The notes under the pieces: model-generated
The model's input: only the letters and a program-made list of their open reading frames with translations
Databases searched by the model: none
What the model was told of the DNA's origin: nothing
Virus record (IMG/VR): IMGVR_UViG_3300028920_000142
Span: 1-41,183 of that record
Direction: 5' to 3' (one strand)
Source: a virus
Length of the DNA stretch: 41,183 nt
In this document: in pieces, positions 8,636-15,497 of the stretch
Layout: the number at the start of each line of letters is the position of its first letter
How positions within the stretch are numbered: the first letter of the stretch is position 1
Made by a program: the position numbers and the translations under genes

Positions 8636-9310
8636 CTACGGGATGGGCACGGCGGCGCGCGCCTGTTCGAGGGTGGTGACAAGGGCGTCCAGGGGTGCGA
8701 GGGCCTCGTCTATGGGCTTGCCGGAGAGGTCGGACAGGTCGGGGATCTCCGGGCCACCAACCATGCCGAGGAAGATGTTCATGAGGGCGATGAGCTGGCC
8801 GAGGGAGCCGAGGGCCTTGCCGATGTTGGCGGCCTCCTGGGCGACGTTGGCCTCGGCGCACAAGGCGATGTCGAGGAGGCCCGGGTCGTCGAGCTCCACG
8901 GCGCGGACGGACGCTGCGGAGACAGACTCGAGGTGCTTCTGCAGGTGCTCGAGCTGGTCGCGGGTCTTGCCCAGGGTGTCGATGAGCAGGTCGATCAGGC
9001 CGACGATGGTGAGGGGCAGGGAGAGCTGGGGGACCAGGCCGAGGAGCCGGGACACCTTCTGCGCGAGATCGGGGATGGCCGTGGCCAGGGCGGTGGGATC
9101 CGGCGGCGGGCCGATGGTCTGGGGGATGGCCTTGATGCACTCGAAGGCGGCCACCACGGCGTCGATGATGTTGAAGATGGGCATCAGCGGCGTGAGGGCG
9201 GGCTGCACGACCTGCAGGAGGTCGATGTGCTCGATGCTCGGGCCGCCCGGGAGGGTGAGCCGCATCGGGTCCGGCAGGGTGGGGATTCGTAAACAGATGC
9301 TTGTTGGCAT
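8636..9310 (-). CDS. Helical baseplate-region protein of unknown function
   Basis: It encodes 224 residues rich in Leu, Ala, Ile and Pro, with amphipathic helices and a helix-breaking segment GPPPDPTAL near residue 80. Several hydrophobic stretches (LPLTIVGLIDLLID; LIALMNIFLGMVGG) are present, but none is flanked like an exported membrane protein. ATG at 9310 follows TAGGAG. It lies between the spike and gp25 genes, where some contractile systems have PAAR or other hub accessory genes, yet no PAAR motif is visible. A structural or hub-loading role is a positional guess. The RIT element begins 29 bp upstream of its start and separates it from the spike gene, leaving the gene and its ribosome site intact. 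Confidence 0.6.
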   Translation of the reverse strand: MPTSICLRIPTLPDPMRLTLPGGPSIEHIDLLQVVQPALTPLMPIFNIIDAVVAAFECIKAIPQTIGPPPDPTALATAIPDLAQKVSRLLGLVPQLSLPLTIVGLIDLLIDTLGKTRDQLEHLQKHLESVSAASVRAVELDDPGLLDIALCAEANVAQEAANIGKALGSLGQLIALMNIFLGMVGGPEIPDLSDLSGKPIDEALAPLDALVTTLEQARAAVPIP

Positions 9311-9338
9311 GGCTCCTACGGCTCCTCAGGTAGGCTCA

Positions 9339-9367
9339 GATGGGTTATGCGGTGCCTTGGGTTATGC
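9339..9367 (+). repeat. RIT terminal inverted repeat, left
   Basis: It begins GATGGGTTATGC and ends TTGGGTTATGC, so each end holds the 9-mer GGGTTATGC twice in direct orientation. It is the exact reverse complement of 12726-12754. The paired 9-mers are probable recombinase binding sites. Confidence 0.9.
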
Positions 9368-9371
9368 GGAT

Positions 9372-10376
9372 TCATGCGTTTTTCGTAGCCTGCATTTTCA
9401 GGAATCGTATGACTCGATCGGCATCACGGAAACGACCAGGCCGGAGGCTTGGAGGAAGTTGAGTTTCAATAGCTGCAAGCTTCTCGGTAGGGTCCGCCCG
9501 AGTGTAGATTTCGGTAGTCTGGATGCTCGCGTGGCCCAACCACAAGGCGACCTTGCGGAGATCTCCAGTAGCCCGAAGGACAATCATCGCGCAGGTGTGT
9601 CGCAGCACGTGCGGCGACACACGCTTCGTTGCGATCGACGGGCATTGCATCTGCGCATTGCGCTCGTGGCGCCGAACAATGGCCTCGACGCCAGAACGCG
9701 TGAGCGCGCGTCTGTGCTGGCCGATGAAAATTTCGGCTGCATCGGATTCGCCTCGAGACGCAAGCCATTTCCTCATTTCGCCTGCAACGCTCTTCCACAA
9801 TGGCAGCTCCCTGTACCGCCGTCCCTTTCCCTGGACGACGATCGTCGGGTCAGTGCCCAGGGAGATATCAGCCAGCTTCGCACCAACGAGTTCCGAAACG
9901 CGGAGGCCGACGGTGACTGCGAGGTAGAGAAGCGCGCGATCTCGAAGACCGCACCACGTTGTGACATCAGGGGAGTCAACCAAGGAGTGCCACTCGTCAT
10001 CGGTCAAGTACGGCACCAGAGGTTCGTCGGACCGTTTTGTTGGGATCGCCAGGACACGCGCGATCTGGTCGAGAGCGAAAGGCGCTCGGTGCTCGATGAA
10101 TCGCATGAAGGACTTGATTGCAGCCAGTCTCGCGTTGCGTGTCGCGGGGCTGTTTCCTCGCACGTTCTCGAGATGCGCCAGGAATGCGAGTACGGTAGGC
10201 GCATCGAGATCCGCGACTCGGAGCTTCGAGGGACTGCTCCTACGGCGTTTCCCCGCGAACTCCACGAGCAGCCGAAAACAGTCAGCATAACTCGCTCTGG
10301 TGTGGACGCTCGCTCCGCGCTCAATTGGCAGCCTCGCGGTAAAGAATGCTTCCAGATGTGGGGCCAGCATCTCCAT
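9372..10376 (-). CDS. ritC: Tyrosine recombinase, third RIT gene
   Basis: It encodes 334 residues of a phage-integrase-type recombinase. It has an N-terminal SAM-like core-binding domain (about 5-105) and a C-terminal catalytic domain with Arg in VGLRVSELVG, Lys in GKGRRYRELPL, the H-V-L-R-H box, His in LGHASIQTTE and the nucleophile Tyr in EIYTRAD. All catalytic residues look intact. ATG at 10376 abuts the TAG of the upstream recombinase gene. It acts on the ends of its own element together with the other two recombinases, according to what is known of RIT elements. The symbol follows the order used for RIT genes. Confidence 0.88.
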   Translation of the reverse strand: MEMLAPHLEAFFTARLPIERGASVHTRASYADCFRLLVEFAGKRRRSSPSKLRVADLDAPTVLAFLAHLENVRGNSPATRNARLAAIKSFMRFIEHRAPFALDQIARVLAIPTKRSDEPLVPYLTDDEWHSLVDSPDVTTWCGLRDRALLYLAVTVGLRVSELVGAKLADISLGTDPTIVVQGKGRRYRELPLWKSVAGEMRKWLASRGESDAAEIFIGQHRRALTRSGVEAIVRRHERNAQMQCPSIATKRVSPHVLRHTCAMIVLRATGDLRKVALWLGHASIQTTEIYTRADPTEKLAAIETQLPPSLRPGRFRDADRVIRFLKMQATKNA

Positions 10377-11303
10377 CTACACAACCCTCCCTTCATGTCG
10401 TTCGCATCGTTCTGCTATGGACTTGAGGAGCTGAGGGGTCGCCTCGTAGTACCAATAGGTGTGGGCAATGTCAGAGTGTCCGAGGTACAGGGACACGGCT
10501 CGTGTATGGATTGCCACCATCTTACGATCCGCCACGCAGGACTCGAGAGCCCGCACGGCAAACGTGTGTCGCAGGCTGTGCAGGACGGGCCCCCTCACCC
10601 CGTCCCTTCGAGGGATTCCTATTCTATCGACGATCTGACGAAAGACGCCGCTTGGTACCCCCTTCGCCATCTTCGTCCCAGTTGTAGACGGGAACATGAA
10701 TTCGCTGCCGGCGATCACTCCGCGTCTCCCGCGAAGGTAGCGAAGAAGCGCTTCCTCTACGGACGGGTGAAGGGGAATGGCACGACTCCTGCCCTTCGAT
10801 CCTCTAATCGCGAGCACGCCATGGCGGAGATCCCCCAAGCGGAGTCTCTGCGCCTCGGAAACCCGCATCCCGGTGGAAGCCAACAACCCAAAAAGAGCGG
10901 TGTAGACACGATGCCTCTGGGATCTTCCTGGCCGCCATCGGCTCGATGCGGCCAAGATTTGCTGAATCTGGGTTGGGCTCAGAATGTACGGAGTTGGGCG
11001 TTGCTTGGGATACGGCCCAAAGTAGTCGCGCGGGGGGAATTCGTTCCTGTCGTCCTCTGCACGAGTGTAACTCACAAACCGGTGGATCGTGCGCAAGCGG
11101 TGGACTCTGATCCAGGTCGATTCAGACATGGTAGCGAAGCGAACGGCCAGTTCGGCGGAAACACAGTCCACATCGTTCTCCGCCGAGAACGCTGCGAACG
11201 CGCGGAGAAGGTGGCCCTCACGTTGAAGCTTGCGTCCGGCTGCAGCCTGCATCTCAAGGTACGACTCGACCTGCGTTGTCAGTCTCGATCTCATTCGGGC
11301 CAT
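10377..11303 (-). CDS. ritB: Tyrosine recombinase, second RIT gene
   Basis: It encodes 308 residues. The catalytic set is visible: Arg in STGMRVSEAQ, Lys in GSKGRSRAIPL, the H-S-L-R-H box, His in LGHSDIAHT and Tyr in the YWYYEA segment. The start ATG (11303) overlaps the end of the first recombinase by 13 bp, and the stop abuts the start of the third, giving a coupled three-gene unit. The length fits a typical middle RIT recombinase. Confidence 0.88.
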   Translation of the reverse strand: MARMRSRLTTQVESYLEMQAAAGRKLQREGHLLRAFAAFSAENDVDCVSAELAVRFATMSESTWIRVHRLRTIHRFVSYTRAEDDRNEFPPRDYFGPYPKQRPTPYILSPTQIQQILAASSRWRPGRSQRHRVYTALFGLLASTGMRVSEAQRLRLGDLRHGVLAIRGSKGRSRAIPLHPSVEEALLRYLRGRRGVIAGSEFMFPSTTGTKMAKGVPSGVFRQIVDRIGIPRRDGVRGPVLHSLRHTFAVRALESCVADRKMVAIHTRAVSLYLGHSDIAHTYWYYEATPQLLKSIAERCERHEGRVV

Positions 11304-12472
11304 GGCTGCGCTACCTCCTTCATGGCATCGGAGCTCGCATGCATGTAGTGAGCCGACGTGGATTTCGACCGGTGCCTCAGGAGCACTTTGATGGACTCGG
11401 GCTGGAGCCCAGACTCGGCCATTCTAGTCGTAGCTGTGTGTCGCAGAAGCTGAGTTCTCGGGGCAGGATTGCGGATGCCTGCGTTGCGAAGTGCCTTCTG
11501 CCAGATTGCCGTGATCGAGCTGGATGTAGAGAGTGGAGTCTTCGGTACAACCGACCGGATGAACACAACGTCTGTCCGGACCTTGGGGCGCTCATGCTCG
11601 ATGTAGTCGAGCAGTGCATCGCCTACCGCCTGAGGAAGAGGGAGCGCAACCCGGCGTCTCCCCTTGCCGCAGACTCGAATCAACCCGTTCTCCCAATCGA
11701 TATCTCGCACTCGGAGCTCCAGAACATCACGGCACCGCAAGCCGACCTGGACGAGGAGGAGCAAGACCGCGGTATCCCTCCTGGCGTTCCGGCCTTGAAT
11801 GCCAGCAAGCATTCGATTCACCTCGTCGCTCGAGAGTACTGCTGGCGACGGATCAGCGGGCGGCTGTCGAACAGAAGGAACCGCATGCATGAGCTCAGGT
11901 GGGCATTGTCCTGTCGCGACCGCGTATCTCACGTACGCGCGGATACCGACTACAAAAACGCGAAGGCCTTGCGGCGCGCAATCTCGTGTGAGTTGAAGCA
12001 CCGCGTTGCGGAGATTCTTCGCTGTGTATTTCGCAGGATCCGATCCGAGCTGTTGGGTGACTTTCTCGATCTTGGGGCGGTATCTGTCTGCGGAAGCTTC
12101 CGAAAGGCCGCGGTTCTGCTTGAGCCACTCCAGGCACTCCTCAACACGTTCATCTCGAACCCGGTCAGGTCGAATTCGGCGCTCCTTGGGCCCCTGCTTC
12201 ACGAAGCGGAGAAAGTTTCGCGCGTACTTGATGCGCTTGCTCATTCGAATTCCATCGCCGGTTTCGAGACACGAGCATCTGACAGCATGGCGGGCGAAGG
12301 CCGGGAGATCTTCCAGGCTCAGTTGGTTCATACGCATCCCTTGACTACCTGCCCAGACAGACAGGTGCCATGCATTTGCCAACACCGCGTAGCAGTAGTT
12401 CCTTTCGTAACCATCGCGATGAAGCGCTGCTGCGAAGGCTTCAAGTTCCTTGGTCGCAGGCCCACTTCGCAT
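11291..12472 (-). CDS. ritA: Tyrosine recombinase, first RIT gene
   Basis: With the Met at 12472 as start it is 393 residues, the usual size for the first RIT protein. The frame is open further, to an ATG at 12772, but that start lies outside the element and reads through its terminal repeat, so it is unlikely to be native. The core-binding domain begins at about residue 8 (ELEAFAAALHRDG). Catalytic residues are Arg in VGLRCRDVLEL, Lys in GKGRRRVALPL, the second-box R-H in QLLRHTATTRM, His in LRHRSKSTS and Tyr in AHYMH. The position that is normally His in the H-x-x-R box is Gln here (Q-L-L-R-H), a substitution not seen in the other two recombinases. Confidence 0.82.
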   Translation of the reverse strand: MRSGPATKELEAFAAALHRDGYERNYCYAVLANAWHLSVWAGSQGMRMNQLSLEDLPAFARHAVRCSCLETGDGIRMSKRIKYARNFLRFVKQGPKERRIRPDRVRDERVEECLEWLKQNRGLSEASADRYRPKIEKVTQQLGSDPAKYTAKNLRNAVLQLTRDCAPQGLRVFVVGIRAYVRYAVATGQCPPELMHAVPSVRQPPADPSPAVLSSDEVNRMLAGIQGRNARRDTAVLLLLVQVGLRCRDVLELRVRDIDWENGLIRVCGKGRRRVALPLPQAVGDALLDYIEHERPKVRTDVVFIRSVVPKTPLSTSSSITAIWQKALRNAGIRNPAPRTQLLRHTATTRMAESGLQPESIKVLLRHRSKSTSAHYMHASSDAMKEVAQPWPE

Positions 12473-12725
12473 GCGCGCCAGCGATCCCCTTTTTCGGTAG
12501 AATTTGTCCAGCAAATCGCTCTCCTCCCAACGCGCCAGATACCGCACCACCACCAGTGCGAGTTCGACGACGTTCAACAAGAGACGAGCGTAGTTCGAAA
12601 GAGATCTACGAGTTCCCAGCCTCAAGTGCCTCAGTGCGGTCCGTTGGTTATGCTGATTTGGAACCACCAAGGATGTATCAATCCGGCTGAAAGGCGCGAA
12701 TCCCGGTGTATTCAACCTGGGCTCT

Positions 12726-12754
12726 GCATAACCCAAGGCACCGCATAACCCATC
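12726..12754 (-). repeat. RIT terminal inverted repeat, right
   Basis: It is the exact reverse complement of 9339-9367 over 29 bp, with two copies of GCATAACCC on the plus strand. Its outer end lies 17 bp from the stop codon of the spike gene. Confidence 0.9.
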
Positions 12755-12778
12755 TAATGCTGAATTCCGCATTAGATG
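12751..12778. repeat. 10-bp inverted repeat at the RIT/spike junction
   Basis: CATCTAATGC and GCATTAGATG form perfect 10-bp arms around the 8-bp centre TGAATTCC. The left arm includes the outermost 4 bp of the RIT repeat, and the right arm includes the spike stop codon (TAA on the minus strand). It could be a by-product of insertion next to a matching target, part of the recombination site, or a weak hairpin. Confidence 0.6.
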
Positions 12779-13356
12779 GGGTCACCGGACGGACGCACGA
12801 CCCTTCCTCCGATGGTGATGTGCGGGGCCTCGAGGCGAATGGCGCCCACGGCCTTGATGGTGATGGCGGTGGTGGCCTCGATGGTGACCGAGTTGGTTTC
12901 GGCGTCGAGGACCAGGTGGTCGCCGGTCTTCTTGTTGGTCAGCTGGAGCTTGCGCTGGCCCTCGGTTTCGTCCAGCTCGACGCGGAAGGTCTCGGAGGCG
13001 AGCACGCGGTTGTCGGGCGGAGTGCGGCGCGCCTCCTCGGGGACCTCGCTCTCGCCGTCTGGCTTGCCCCAGTGGGCGGGCAGAAAGTACGCCTCGTCCG
13101 CGTCGCCCTGGTTGAAGAACACGGCCACCTCGGCGCCCACCTCGGGCACGGCGAAAAACCCGCGGTCCTTCGACCCGCCGCCGCAGGTGCCCAGCGGCCA
13201 GGCCCACGGGCCGTGTGGCTCCACCAGCCCCGGGATGCAGAACCGCACGCGGCCGAGCTGCTCTGGGTCGTCGCGGTGAGTGACGTAACCCACATACAGG
13301 CCGAGCAGGCGCGTGTCGTGGGTGTCGATGTCGTCGTCGAAGGGTGCGTAGGTCAC
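12772..13356 (-). CDS. Baseplate spike protein, gpV/gp5 OB-fold family
   Basis: It encodes 194 residues. Residues 15-105 form the gp5/VgrG-type OB domain ([20 protein letters not shown], then [13 protein letters not shown] and [22 protein letters not shown]). The C-terminal part (about 130-194) is a short beta-helix-like spike stem with T-x-T-I-E-A and I-T-I-K-A repeats. No lysozyme domain is present. The protein forms the membrane-piercing tip beneath the hub. GTG at 13356 lies 3 bp after the hub stop. The RIT element follows 17 bp beyond its stop. Confidence 0.85.
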   Translation of the reverse strand: MTYAPFDDDIDTHDTRLLGLYVGYVTHRDDPEQLGRVRFCIPGLVEPHGPWAWPLGTCGGGSKDRGFFAVPEVGAEVAVFFNQGDADEAYFLPAHWGKPDGESEVPEEARRTPPDNRVLASETFRVELDETEGQRKLQLTNKKTGDHLVLDAETNSVTIEATTAITIKAVGAIRLEAPHITIGGRVVRPSGDPI

Positions 13357-13359
13357 GGG

Positions 13360-14631
13360 TCAATCCATCACGGTCTGCCAGTTCTCGGGGTCATCATGGC
13401 CGACGCGGCGGCCGTCCTGGTAGTACTCGAGCCGGGTCCGGCCGGTCTCGGGGTCAACCCGCTCGATAGTGGTGAGCTTGCCTCCCTGCCGGCGACCGGT
13501 GCGGTTTCGCTCGCCGCGCTGCTCACGGGCGAGGCGCCGAGCCAGGCGGCCGGTGCCGTCGCGGGTGAGCTTGAGCTGGCAGGTGTAGCCCGACGTGGAG
13601 ATGACGTGCTTGGCGTCGGTCACGTAGTACTTGCCCGACAGCAGCGCGGTGACGCCGCGGACCTCCACGATGCTCTTGGCACGCAGGGTGGGATCGCCGA
13701 CGGTGCGCAGGGACAGCTTGATGGTGGCGCGCTCGGCACGGCGGAACCGGGCCGCGGCCTGCCGCTTGGCCCGGCCGGCGCTCGAGGCAGAAGTGGGGCT
13801 CACGCTGGCGGTGGCGTTTCGCGTCTCGAGGTGAGTCCGGCCGGTCTCGGGGTCCACCACCTCCACGGTCTGGCCGAGGGTGTCGCGGGTGGTGCTCGCC
13901 GAGGTGGCGGAGGAGCTGATGGTGGTCTTGCGCAGCGGGTCCCGGCCCCGCACCGTGGCGCGGCCCACGCGCTTGACCAGGTCGGACTCGACGTTGACAT
14001 CCAGCACGTCGCCCCGGCCCGGGTCTGCGTACCATGTGAGCACGTGGGTGGGCGCTGCGCTCTGGCGCCGTTTGTGCCAATGCAGCCCGCCGAGGTCCAC
14101 GTAGAACTGGAAGCCCTCCCGGGCGGCGAGGCGCCGCAGGAACCGGGCGTCGGTTTCGGCCGTCTGGTTGATGACGTCGTAGACCTCGCCGGTGTCCTCC
14201 ACGTCGACGAACTGCCCCTCGTAGCCGTTCTCCTTGGCCACGGCGCGGACCACGTCGGACCGGGTCACGTCCTCCCAGCGCCGGGTCCGGGACTGGCGGT
14301 TCATCTGCGACGACTTGCAGAGGCACTCCACGTTCAGCGTGCCGAAGCCCTTGAGCTTCTTCACCACCACCCGGCGGGGCGGGGACATGTTGCCCGGGTA
14401 GCCCCAGGAGACCTCCAGACAGGCGCCCCCCATGAGCTCCTGGCGCTCGAAGAAGTGCAGGTCCTGATTGCGGAGCTGCAGGGTGAGCTTGTCGGCCTTC
14501 TTCTCGCAGTCCTCGTACGTGAAGCCGATGAGCCGGTCCCCGAGGTCCAGCGGCTCGCCCGAGGTAGCCTTCTCGTGCGGCAGCAAGGTGATCCGCACCC
14601 CGGGGGCGCTCCTGTCCACGCGCGCGGTCAC
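13360..14631 (-). CDS. Baseplate hub protein, gpD/gp27-like
   Basis: It encodes 423 residues. The start is GTG at 14631, overlapping the TGA of the LysM gene (GTGA). The longer open frame to 15000 would run through that gene. The N-terminal half has the gpD/late-control pattern: a segment FTYEDCEKKADKLTLQLRN, a central E-x-V-T-R-S-D-V-V-x-A-V-A-K-E-N-G-Y helix, and Q-T-A-E-T-D-A-R-F-L-R-R-L-A-A-R-E-G-F-Q-F. These are typical of hub proteins that form the trimeric ring above the spike. The C-terminal 60 residues are basic (RRLAREQRGERNRTGRRQGG) with an RVDPETGRTRLEYYQDG tail. It sits between LysM and spike genes as in other contractile tails. Confidence 0.85.
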   Translation of the reverse strand: MTARVDRSAPGVRITLLPHEKATSGEPLDLGDRLIGFTYEDCEKKADKLTLQLRNQDLHFFERQELMGGACLEVSWGYPGNMSPPRRVVVKKLKGFGTLNVECLCKSSQMNRQSRTRRWEDVTRSDVVRAVAKENGYEGQFVDVEDTGEVYDVINQTAETDARFLRRLAAREGFQFYVDLGGLHWHKRRQSAAPTHVLTWYADPGRGDVLDVNVESDLVKRVGRATVRGRDPLRKTTISSSATSASTTRDTLGQTVEVVDPETGRTHLETRNATASVSPTSASSAGRAKRQAAARFRRAERATIKLSLRTVGDPTLRAKSIVEVRGVTALLSGKYYVTDAKHVISTSGYTCQLKLTRDGTGRLARRLAREQRGERNRTGRRQGGKLTTIERVDPETGRTRLEYYQDGRRVGHDDPENWQTVMD

Positions 14632-14969
14632 CCCTGGTCCCTCCGCCGCTCCTCGCCGAGGATCACGTCCGTGAGCACCCGCAGCGAGGGAATGTGGATC
14701 CGACGCCCCGGTGTCAGGGTTATCGTTGGATCGATGATCGGGTCGATCTGGTAGTCCGCGATGACCCACCAGAAGCCGCAGGCCCGCGGCAGGGGCGCGA
14801 AGTAGCGGCCGGCCAGAGTGAACAGCGTGTCTCCCTCGGCCGCCACGTGGACTCGGTTGTCCGCGTGGGGCTGGTAGCGGTAGGGCTCGCACTCGGTCAG
14901 CTGCAGCCGGCCTGAATCGTCTCGAACCCCCAGACAGAAGGTGTGTCGCGATCCCACAAACGGAGGCAT
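14628..14969 (-). CDS. LysM-domain baseplate protein (gpX/gp53-like)
   Basis: It encodes 113 residues. Residues about 40-100 are a LysM module: [18 protein letters not shown], then [11 protein letters not shown] and a final P-G-R-R-I-H-I-P-S. In contractile phages and injection systems such proteins link the tube initiator, hub and wedges. ATG at 14969 follows CGGAGG-type sequence in the 2-bp gap after the upstream stop, and its stop overlaps the hub start. Confidence 0.82.
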   Translation of the reverse strand: MPPFVGSRHTFCLGVRDDSGRLQLTECEPYRYQPHADNRVHVAAEGDTLFTLAGRYFAPLPRACGFWWVIADYQIDPIIDPTITLTPGRRIHIPSLRVLTDVILGEERRRDQG

Positions 14970-14971
14970 GG

Positions 14972-15484
14972 CTACACCCCGTCGCTCCGCAGCGTCTCAC
15001 TGCTCACGCGGACATCCAAAATTTCCTCGAACCCGCAGGTGGCCTGGTAGACGAGCACCTCGCCACCCACGCCGAACTGCCGGTATTGGAACTCGAGGTC
15101 GGTGATCACCGTCTCGATGGTGAGTACCTTGGGCCAGATGAACAGGGTCCGCGGCGGCGCAGTGTCCACGACGCCCTCGGTCCCGGTGGGGGGCACCGTG
15201 AGCGCCCGTAGGAACGAGCGGAAGGCCAGAATCTCCGGGCTGCCCGGCTGGCGCACGGCGAAGTAGCGATCGAGGTAGAACTCCACGCCGTTGAGGGTGC
15301 GGTTGCCCGTGGACTGGAACTGCAGCACCTGGTGCGACAGGCCGGGCACAGCCAGCCGGCTCCAGTTGACCTGCACCTTCTCGGTGATCTGCGTGGGGTT
15401 GAACAGGCACTCCATGGTCTCGGTGGTGTGCACGTTCACGAGCAGGCACCGGGGCGGTCGGGCCGCGCTGAGCTGGATGGTCAC
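14972..15484 (-). CDS. CIS_tube-like tube-initiator/hub adaptor protein
   Basis: It encodes 170 residues. The N-terminal pattern ([45 protein letters not shown]) resembles the CIS_tube family (Afp7-type) of contractile injection systems and some phages. A C-terminal [22 protein letters not shown] strand-rich segment follows. In this family the protein is usually fused to LysM, whereas here LysM is on the adjacent gene. GTG at 15484 is preceded by GGGAGGG. The role inferred from family and order is joining the first tube ring to the hub. Confidence 0.78.
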   Translation of the reverse strand: MTIQLSAARPPRCLLVNVHTTETMECLFNPTQITEKVQVNWSRLAVPGLSHQVLQFQSTGNRTLNGVEFYLDRYFAVRQPGSPEILAFRSFLRALTVPPTGTEGVVDTAPPRTLFIWPKVLTIETVITDLEFQYRQFGVGGEVLVYQATCGFEEILDVRVSSETLRSDGV

Positions 15485-15497
15485 CGCGTCCCTCCCA

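Larger units (their letters stand above)
9339..12754 (-). mobile_element. Recombinase-in-trio (RIT) element
   Basis: About 3.4 kb is bounded by perfect 29-bp terminal inverted repeats (9339-9367 and 12726-12754), each containing GGGTTATGC twice. Inside are three overlapping or abutting tyrosine recombinase genes in one direction, the hallmark of RIT elements. Composition is AT-richer than the phage backbone. The element sits between the stop codon of the spike gene and the ribosome site of the next baseplate gene, in the same orientation as the late operon. It therefore does not break a gene and may be transcribed with the late genes. Confidence 0.9.

Noticed and set aside
8424-11348. 974-codon plus-strand open frame across gp25, the unknown baseplate gene and the RIT recombinases
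   Set aside because: It runs antisense through three unrelated well-supported genes and across the RIT terminal repeat, so it cannot be an evolved gene.
14375-14395. GGGGACA inside the hub gene as a fifth element copy
   Set aside because: There is no GAGGCAAAG block at the right distance, and it lies within coding sequence, so it is a chance match.
13360-15000. Longer start for the hub protein at 15000
   Set aside because: It would run through the LysM gene in another frame. The GTG at 14631 overlapping the LysM stop gives a normal-length hub and fits the coupled operon.
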